DNA from: Pseudomonadota bacterium
GTDB taxonomy: Bacteria > Pseudomonadota > Gammaproteobacteria > Steroidobacterales > JBCBZW01
Assembly (NCBI GenBank): GCA_039193195.1
Contig: JBCCWS010000026.1
Coordinates: forward strand, 18,973 to 82,972
DNA: 64,000 nucleotides
Reading direction: 5' to 3'
Numbering within the stretch: the first letter of the stretch is position 1; each line of letters begins with the position of its first letter. The notes below the pieces were generated by a model. The model did no database searches. It was not told the origin of the DNA and was given only the letters and a program-made list of their open reading frames with translations. The position numbers were made by a program, and so were the translations under genes. Below, in pieces: positions 58,536 through 64,000 of this stretch.

Positions 58536-59483
58536 ATGGAAGCGATTAATCGCATACTTGTGGTACTCGACCCGTACACAGCGCCGACAAGCAAAGCGCA
58601 ACCGGCTATGGATACGGGAATCACCCTGGCGCGGGAGATTGGGGCGGAACTGCACTTCGGCCTCGTGCAGTACAACAACCAGCTCACTGGTAAGTCCTCA
58701 GCCATGGCGCAGGCTCGTGAGACATTCATGCAAACCTGGCGGGAGTGGCTTGCAGATTGCATAAGCAAGCTCGACACCGATGGCGTTGCGCAGGTACAGG
58801 CGCATCTAGAATGGGACCATCCCTGGCACGACGGCATTTTGCGCCAGGCGATGAAGCTCGAGGCAGACCTGGTGATCAAGGACATTCACCACCACCCTCG
58901 CTGGGGTAAGTCGATGTTTACCAACACCGACTGGCACCTCGTGCGCGAATGCCCGACGGCATTACTCATGCTGAAGAGCGGGCACTGGCACAAACCGCCC
59001 AGAATCCTCGCGGCTGTGGACCCGATGCACGAGCGGGACAAGCCTGCCGCCCTCGATCACCGCATCGTCGATCATGCGAAGCTACTGCGTGATGCTATCG
59101 CGGGTGAGCTCAGCGTCTTCCATGCCTTCCAACCGGTACTCAATCGCATCCCCGTCGAGGCCGGCGGCATACCTCTCGATCTGCCGATCGAGCAAGATGC
59201 CAAAGCTATCGAAAGCGCTCACCGCGAAGCGCTGGACGCGCTGCTAGCAAACCGCGAGTGCGAAGCGGAAGAGGTTATCTTGGAAACCGGCTCGCCGGCT
59301 GACACCCTGATCGCCCGCATCGAAGACCATTCGATCGATCTGGTGGTGATGGGCGCGATCGCTCGGGGGGCCTTGAAGCGCCTCTTTCTCGGCAGCACGG
59401 CCGAGCGGGTGTTCGGCGAATTGAGCGCAGATCTGTTGGTGGTCAAACCTGCCGACTTCGAGTGCCCGGTCGATTTGCACTGA
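58536..59483 (+). CDS. Tandem universal stress protein (UspE-like)
   Basis: A 315-aa protein made of two Usp domains (about 1-145 and 155-310). The second keeps the nucleotide-binding pattern VVMGAIARGALKRLFLGSTAERVF; the first is more divergent (HPRWGKSMFTNTDWHLVRECP). The architecture and wording match E. coli UspE, which supports survival under stress and affects motility and aggregation. The start follows a strong GGAGG at a good distance. It stands alone between the c-di-GMP gene and the VapC-like gene. Confidence 0.9.
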   Translation: MEAINRILVVLDPYTAPTSKAQPAMDTGITLAREIGAELHFGLVQYNNQLTGKSSAMAQARETFMQTWREWLADCISKLDTDGVAQVQAHLEWDHPWHDGILRQAMKLEADLVIKDIHHHPRWGKSMFTNTDWHLVRECPTALLMLKSGHWHKPPRILAAVDPMHERDKPAALDHRIVDHAKLLRDAIAGELSVFHAFQPVLNRIPVEAGGIPLDLPIEQDAKAIESAHREALDALLANRECEAEEVILETGSPADTLIARIEDHSIDLVVMGAIARGALKRLFLGSTAERVFGELSADLLVVKPADFECPVDLH

Positions 59484-59496
59484 CCCGGCGTTCAGC

Positions 59497-59522
59497 CTAG
59501 GCCGACGCCGAGGCCGGCCTAG
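59497..59522. terminator. Stem-loop between convergent usp and vapC-like genes
   Basis: The arms CTAGGCCG and CGGCCTAG form a perfect 8-bp stem around a 10-nt loop just after the Usp stop and overlapping the end of the VapC-like gene. No T-run is present, so its role as a terminator is only likely. Confidence 0.4.
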
Positions 59523-59941
59523 TTCTCCTCGTATTGGCGCCAATCCTCAAACCGAACGCCGGGGACACGCTGGAACGTCTGAGTCGCATCGAAGGTGACT
59601 AGGGCCGCGTCGTTGACCCGGGCGATCGCGCAGGTCATGACCTCAACGGCATTCAGCGTCAGCCCTCGGCGCTCCACCTCGGCTCGCATCAGGCCATACT
59701 CCGCCGCCGCCGCCTCACAGTACTCGAGCGACTCGATCGGCGCGAAGAACGTGGCGAGTAGCTGCAGATTATCCTCGGCCAGAGAGCTGTTGCGAGCCCG
59801 ACGGGCCGCATAGAGCAGCTCGCCCTGAACGACGCTGCAAAGGCGGACGTCCTCTGGCTTGCAAGAGAGTAGGCGTCGACGCGCCGCGCCCGTCGGGTGC
59901 TTCAGCAGCTGGGTACAGATCCGCAGGTCGAGGAGATACAT
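59519..59941 (-). CDS. vapC: VapC-like PIN-domain toxin with altered active-site residues
   Basis: A 140-aa PIN-domain protein of the VapC type, normally an RNase that cuts tRNA or rRNA. The frame is recognisable (MYLLD..ICTQLLK, SVVQGELLYAARR, ALVTFDATQTFQRVPGVRFEDW). However, the usual LDTN after the first acid reads LDLR, and the third acid, usually Asp in the DxxIAA helix, is Glu100 (NAVEVMTCAIA). Asp5 and Glu41 remain. It may be weak or inactive. It lies 42 nt after a putative antitoxin on the same strand. Confidence 0.8.
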   Translation of the reverse strand: MYLLDLRICTQLLKHPTGAARRRLLSCKPEDVRLCSVVQGELLYAARRARNSSLAEDNLQLLATFFAPIESLEYCEAAAAEYGLMRAEVERRGLTLNAVEVMTCAIARVNDAALVTFDATQTFQRVPGVRFEDWRQYEEN

Positions 59942-59983
59942 GGGCCCTTTAGGAGTGCCGCCGCGGGACGCGGGTCGCTCGCG

Positions 59984-60199
59984 TCACTTTCGATCCCGCT
60001 TGGAACTCCCACCCCCTGGAAGTGGCGGCTCATCCCCCTGCCAGGCCCCAAGCGTGCCCGCAAATTCCTCCGGCCAGCCAGCCACCTCGCGGCGCACGAT
60101 CTCGGCCAGGTACCGGGACAGGGGCATGTTTCGCGCCTGGGCACGCCGTCGAACGGCATCGGCGATGTCTTCCGGCACGTAGAAGTGGAGTTGGGGCAA
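59984..60199 (-). CDS. Putative VapB-type antitoxin, ribbon-helix-helix-like
   Basis: A 71-aa protein (PQLHFYVPEDIADAVRRRAQARNMPLSRYLAEIVRREV) with the strand-helix-helix pattern of a ribbon-helix-helix DNA-binding domain and a basic C-terminal tail (GGGSSKRDRK). It lies just upstream of the PIN gene, the usual antitoxin-toxin order. I take TTG 60199 as start because the conserved strand begins there; the frame is open to 60271 with no conserved residues, and no strong ribosome site was seen for either. Confidence 0.72.
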   Translation of the reverse strand: MPQLHFYVPEDIADAVRRRAQARNMPLSRYLAEIVRREVAGWPEEFAGTLGAWQGDEPPLPGGGSSKRDRK

Positions 60200-60283
60200 G
60201 GCAAAAATCCGAATACATTCGGGGCAGTAGGGAAATGCTAGCACATGGATCGCAAATCCCCATTGGCGCATTCCCTATTCCCC

Positions 60284-61783
60284 CTAGTTTCGCCGCCTAC
60301 GGCTGCCATGGCGCTGGTGGATGGTGGCCGCCTCGGCCCGCGCCTGGGGCTCGCGGCGACGCGCACGGATCGCCACCTGCGCAGCCCGCGCAGCCTCCAC
60401 GTGATCCACCACCCGGTGGGGATAGTCTCTGCCCAACACGACACCTGCCGACGCCTGCTCGATCGGCGAGGCAGTCCAGGGGGTGTGGCGGGCCGGGCCG
60501 GGAAGGCCTGCCAGCTCGGGTACCCAGCGACCGATGAACTCGCCCTCAGGATCGTGGTCCTGGCCCTGCTTCACCGGGTTGGAGATGCGAAGGGTATTGA
60601 TGCCGGTGGTTCCAGACTGCATCTGCACCTGTGAGTAGTGGATGCCGGGCTCGTAGTCGAGGAACAGCCTAGCGAGGTGCAGGGCGGGTTCACGCCAGTG
60701 CAGCCAAAGATCGTACGCGGCAAAAGACATGAGCATCGCGCGAGCACGAAAGTTGAGCCAGCCGGTGCAGTTCAGATACCGCATGCAGGCGTCGAGGTAG
60801 GGATAGCCCGTCAGACCCTCGCGCCAGGCTCGCAAGCGAGCTTCGTCGGGCTCGGCCTCCTCGCGAAGCCCATCGACGCTCGCGGACATGTTATGAAATT
60901 CAATCGCCGGTGAGGATTCGAGCTTTTGAATGAAGTGGCAATGCCAGTGGAGGCGACCCTCGAAGGCCTTTAGATCCTCATCCAGGGTGCCGCGACGCTC
61001 GGGGGGTTTTGCCAGCAGCTGGCGGCGCCGATGAGTCGTGGCCTGCCAGACCTCGCGCATCGCGAGCGTACCGAGGCTCAGGTGCACGCTCAGGCGCGAT
61101 CCGCCACGTTCGGCGGTGCGCGGGCTCGACATGTGCTTGCGATAGCCCTCAGCCCGACCGCGCAGGAAGGACTCGAGGTCTCCTACCGCCACCCGCCTGC
61201 CCACCCGCTGCATAGCCTCAGGCAGCACCTCGGCGCGTTCCGTAAAGGCCTCGATGCCGCGAAAACCAGACGGTATGGACAGCGCAGGCAAGCGCCGCGG
61301 CGGCGCCGTGAGGGACTCGGCCATCTGACGATTCCAGCGCCCCGCCCAACCGTCACGCTGGCCTAGCACCCGCGTCACTCCGAACTGTGGATGCTCGCAG
61401 AAAGGGATATGGTGCTCACGACACCATTCGATGACCGACAGATCGCGCTGGTAGGTCCATCCGTTCCCAGTCTCCTCGTGAGCCCACAGGACGAAGGTGC
61501 CGAGATGCTCGCGAAGCCGCTGCAACGCGGGCAAGGTTTCGCCAGGATAGACAATCAGACGTGATCCAAGCCGGCGCAGCTGCGCGTCGAGGTCACTTAG
61601 GGCCTGCGAAGTCACCGCCACGTGCCGTGCAGAGCGATCGGCTTGAAGCCATTGCTCGGGCTCGCAGACATAGAGCGGGAGTACAGGCCCGCCCGACCGC
61701 GTTGCCTCGGTGAGAGGGCGGTGATCGTGGATTCTCAGATCGCGCTTGAACCAGACCACCTGGGGAGTTGAGTCATCCTGCAT
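60284..61783 (-). CDS. Cryptochrome/DNA photolyase family flavoprotein
   Basis: A 499-aa protein. The N-terminal photolyase domain starts VVWFKRDLRIHDHRPL. The C-terminal FAD-binding domain shows EGRLHWHCHFIQKLE, GLTGYPYLDACMRYL, GWLNFRARAMLMSF, and the segment DYEPGIHYSQVQMQSGTTG followed by INTLRISNPVKQGQDHDPEGEFI. These proteins use light and FAD either to repair pyrimidine dimers or as photoreceptors; repair is likely but not certain. The tail is very Arg-rich. ATG 61783 is chosen because homology starts there; the frame is open to 61900. Confidence 0.88.
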   Translation of the reverse strand: MQDDSTPQVVWFKRDLRIHDHRPLTEATRSGGPVLPLYVCEPEQWLQADRSARHVAVTSQALSDLDAQLRRLGSRLIVYPGETLPALQRLREHLGTFVLWAHEETGNGWTYQRDLSVIEWCREHHIPFCEHPQFGVTRVLGQRDGWAGRWNRQMAESLTAPPRRLPALSIPSGFRGIEAFTERAEVLPEAMQRVGRRVAVGDLESFLRGRAEGYRKHMSSPRTAERGGSRLSVHLSLGTLAMREVWQATTHRRRQLLAKPPERRGTLDEDLKAFEGRLHWHCHFIQKLESSPAIEFHNMSASVDGLREEAEPDEARLRAWREGLTGYPYLDACMRYLNCTGWLNFRARAMLMSFAAYDLWLHWREPALHLARLFLDYEPGIHYSQVQMQSGTTGINTLRISNPVKQGQDHDPEGEFIGRWVPELAGLPGPARHTPWTASPIEQASAGVVLGRDYPHRVVDHVEAARAAQVAIRARRREPQARAEAATIHQRHGSRRRRN

Positions 61784-61995
61784 GGCTAGCGCTTCGCCCC
61801 TGCCCGCCGCCTGGATTCGGATCTCGTGCGCGCTGCTGCCGGGGGCGGTCATACTGCGGCGACCAAGGAGTTGACCGCCGGTTATTGCGGGGCCGATCAC
61901 ATGACTGGAACGTCACGTAGTGGCCCGAGTAACGGCCGCCGATGCACCGCGTTCCTACACTCGATGCCTGTTACATCACCCGACCGGGGCGACGG

Positions 61996-63633
61996 ATGGC
62001 TAGACGTAGATGGCGCTTGGTGCTGACTTCCCTCACCTGTCTAGGGCTCGGGCTCTCAATGGTCACCATGGGGGCAAACAAGGACGACGCGCTTTGGTTC
62101 GTCAGCTCGCCTAACGCCCATTCGACCGACGCGATCGGCGCCGCTATCGACGCCTGCGGCGGCGAGCGGGTCTTCACGCCGGCAACCTTGGACACGGTGG
62201 CCGCAAAGTTGACACATCGACAGCGCGCGACCCTGCGCGCAAGCGGATTCACGCTCTATGCAGCTTACGGTCGGCTGTCGACTTCGACCTTTCACGGACG
62301 CGCCGATGACGAACTTGCCGCGGCCACGCACACCGCTGCGTCAGGCGCTCTAGCCGTCCATCAGGCAGGTGTCAAGGGCGATGTCACGATAGCGTTTGTC
62401 GATACGGGCATCGGACGCGGACAGTCCCACCGCATGCCCGACCGAGTCCTCGCCGAAGTTGATTTCGTCAACGATGGCGTTGACGGAGACCCGAACGGAC
62501 ACGGCACGCACTTGGTTAGGATCGCGATGGCGAGCGCTCAGCAAGACAACCCGCGTCTGCTGGGCATTGCCCCGCGCGCCAGGCTGGTCTCCCTGCGCGC
62601 CTTCGACGAGTACGGCAGCGCCACTTACCTAGACGTCGTGCGCGCCCTCGACTGGGTAATCGCCCATCGCGAACAGTACGACATCCGAGTGCTCAACCTC
62701 TCCTTCGCAGCGCCCCCCTTATCCTGGTACTGGAATGACCCGATCAACCGCGCGGTCATGCGTGCCTGGGGTGAGGGTATCGTGGTGGTGGCTGCGGCAG
62801 GGAACCTAGGACCAGATGCCATGACCATCGGCGTCCCGGCCAACGTTCCCTACGTGATCACCGTGGGGGCGACCACCGTCAGCCAAACGCGCGACCACTC
62901 GGGTCATGTTCGGCTCGCATCCTTCTCTTCCGCTGGACCCACCTACGAGGGCTTCGTGAAACCGGAGATTCTCGCGCCCGCGGGCCACCGAGGGGCGTGG
63001 ATTGTGGATGAGGGGGCGGGGGCGGGCATCGAGCGCGAGGGCGCCCCGGGGGTGACAGGCACATCCCAAGCAGCAGCGGTGGTGAGTGGTGTGGTCGCGC
63101 TCATGCTGGACGCGCGCCCGGAACTGACCCCAGACGACGTGAAATGTCGACTGATGAGCTCCGCTCGCACGGCTATCACGCAAGACGGCCAACCGGCCGT
63201 CAGCGTGTTCCAGCAGGGCGTGGGCCGAGTCGATGCCTTCGCTGCGGTCCGGTCGCGTCGCAGCGGATGCGCCAACCGCCGCCTCGATGTGCGTGCCGAC
63301 CTCGCCGGCATCCGCCACTTTGGCGGTCCCGCCAACCAGCATGAGGACGGTCACTTCTTCGTTGTCGCTCCCGAGGACGGCAGTGAGCTCACAACGGCCG
63401 GCTATGGCTGGGTTCAAGAGCAGCCAAGCCCCGTGGGCTACACCTGGAGCATGGGCCATGCCTGGAACGACGGCTTCAGCTGGAGCCAGGGCTACACCTG
63501 GAGCCAAGGGTACACCTGGAGCCGGGGCTACACCTGGAGCATAGGCTACACCTGGAGCCAGTCCCTGCCCTGGTACGACGAGTTCGCCAGCAAGCCGGTA
63601 CCGATGGACACCGCCATCAGCCTATCTTGGTAG
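61996..63633 (+). CDS. Secreted subtilase (S8) with C-terminal GYTWSQ repeats
   Basis: A 545-aa serine protease. A signal peptide (RRWRLVLTSLTCLGLGLSMVTMG) is followed by a short prodomain (about 30-120) and the catalytic domain: Asp136 (FVDTGI), His172 (GHGTHL), oxyanion Asn270 (AAAGN) and Ser357 (GTSQAAA, where GTSMAAP is usual). The C-terminal 65 residues hold seven or eight tandem hexapeptides (GYTWSQ-like, residues 481-522), rich in Trp, Tyr, Gly and Ser, ending SLPWYDEF. ATG 61996 is preceded by a G-rich site; the frame is open from 61942. It is probably exported; the repeat may bind a surface or polymer. Confidence 0.9.
   Translation: MARRRWRLVLTSLTCLGLGLSMVTMGANKDDALWFVSSPNAHSTDAIGAAIDACGGERVFTPATLDTVAAKLTHRQRATLRASGFTLYAAYGRLSTSTFHGRADDELAAATHTAASGALAVHQAGVKGDVTIAFVDTGIGRGQSHRMPDRVLAEVDFVNDGVDGDPNGHGTHLVRIAMASAQQDNPRLLGIAPRARLVSLRAFDEYGSATYLDVVRALDWVIAHREQYDIRVLNLSFAAPPLSWYWNDPINRAVMRAWGEGIVVVAAAGNLGPDAMTIGVPANVPYVITVGATTVSQTRDHSGHVRLASFSSAGPTYEGFVKPEILAPAGHRGAWIVDEGAGAGIEREGAPGVTGTSQAAAVVSGVVALMLDARPELTPDDVKCRLMSSARTAITQDGQPAVSVFQQGVGRVDAFAAVRSRRSGCANRRLDVRADLAGIRHFGGPANQHEDGHFFVVAPEDGSELTTAGYGWVQEQPSPVGYTWSMGHAWNDGFSWSQGYTWSQGYTWSRGYTWSIGYTWSQSLPWYDEFASKPVPMDTAISLSW
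63436..63561 (+). repeat. Tandem 18-bp coding repeat in the subtilase gene
   Basis: Seven consecutive units of the form GGCTACACCTGGAGCNNN (Gly-Tyr-Thr-Trp-Ser-x). Units 1 and 4-7 are nearly identical in DNA, while units 2-3 (GHAWND, GFSWSQ) have diverged; an eighth (SLPWYD) is degenerate. The DNA identity suggests recent slippage or duplication. Confidence 0.9.
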
Positions 63634-64000
63634 ATAAGTTATGGTTGGACGCAGGCACAGCCACATCATCGGCGCTGAAACTCGCGCGCAGACCCACCCT
63701 AGTGGGCCGCTTGGTAGATAAGGTGACGCTCAGCGAGTAGCACGGGCGCCATCGCGGCGTTGCATCGCTTGCCAAGGACGATGCCATTGGCTGCGCGACG
63801 CGCCTTGCTGACGCTGTCCCTACGCAGACTGAGCGTTACCATATTTACGAAGCGGCCCACTACTAGCCTGCTTTATTCATGAGGTGTGGCGTTGAGCCCC
63901 TGAGATGAGATCGTAGGGCGTTGACCGCAGCTGAGCGAGTGCCTGTGAGGCGTTCTCAGGGTTGAGGCCGGCGTTTTCCGAGTGTTGGGGTCGCTCATGC
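63634..64000. other. Intergenic end of window
   Basis: No supportable gene. The stretch holds the second 161-bp repeat (63701-63861), then about 140 nt of unassigned sequence beginning CCTGCTTTATTCATGAG just after the repeat. The latter may be the end of a further element that continues outside the window. Confidence 0.5.
63699..63862. repeat. 161-bp near-palindromic repeat, copy 2
   Basis: Same length and orientation as copy 1 at 11773-11937. The left end (63699-63715, CTAGTGGGCCGCTTGGT) is identical. The right end reads CGAAGCGGCCCACTA, so its terminal stem has one or two mismatches. The inner dyad GGTGACGCTCAG/CTGAGCGTTACC is better paired than in copy 1, while the central hairpin is slightly damaged (GCCAAGGAC/GCCATTGGC). 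Confidence 0.9.

Noticed and set aside
63862..63999. Short minus-strand frame starting MSDPNTRKTPAS at the right edge
   Set aside because: Only about 41 codons of Ser/Thr/Pro-rich sequence with no supporting signal; probably chance.

Overview
The window is about 64 kb of GC-rich DNA with densely packed, often overlapping genes. Gene content and order point to a gammaproteobacterium: metG followed by rnfABCDGE, a complete hisGDCBHAF(IE) operon with fused hisB and hisIE, a gammaproteobacterial aceE-aceF-lpdA set, grxD, rnt and a UspE-like protein. A TrpR-family gene at the head of the his operon recalls xanthomonad-type genomes, but I cannot place it more closely. No tRNA, rRNA, CRISPR array or complete insertion sequence was recognised.

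Layout. 1-1.9 kb: end of one PilT-type pilus retraction ATPase (cut by the window edge) and a second complete one. 2-8.6 kb: metG and the six-gene Rnf electron-transport complex. 8.7-11.7 kb: a DUF1841 gene and a three-gene MNIO (DUF692)/DUF2063/DoxX operon of the bufferin/HvfBCX type, with no precursor peptide visible. 11.8-16.4 kb: a 161-bp near-palindromic repeat, hinT, a MATE exporter, a DUF6265 protein and a secreted Cys-rich protein with a GxSxG elbow. 16.4-17.7 kb: a decayed stretch with one pseudogene. 17.7-23.7 kb: lpdA, aceF and aceE on the minus strand. 23.9-29.1 kb: M17 aminopeptidase, pyrC, rnt, grxD, a BON lipoprotein and nadC. 29-32.9 kb: a GAF-PAS-PAS-GGDEF-EAL protein, a 58-aa acidic ORF with a structured leader, and an FKBP isomerase. 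33.2-38.1 kb: a TonB-dependent receptor and a probable beta-helix lipoprotein behind a Pho-box-like direct repeat. 38.2-45.8 kb: the TrpR-like regulator and the his operon. 45.8-58.5 kb: FadH, three more c-di-GMP proteins, an NTase-fold protein, purT, folD, and a TetR regulator with two operator-like palindromes and a 36-aa membrane peptide. 58.5-64 kb: a tandem Usp protein, a VapBC-like pair, a photolyase/cryptochrome, a subtilase with a C-terminal GYTWSQ repeat, and the second 161-bp repeat.

Themes. Core metabolism (pyruvate dehydrogenase, histidine, NAD, pyrimidine, purine and folate enzymes) surrounds signalling genes. Four c-di-GMP proteins lie within 30 kb, and their catalytic motifs are lost in different combinations. 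CRP-like sites (TGTGA-N6-TCACA type) lie before one of these genes, between another and the 58-aa ORF, and before purT. The parts least explained by known families are the orphan MNIO operon, the paired 161-bp repeat, the small ORF with its leader, the NTase-like protein and the secreted Cys-rich protein.
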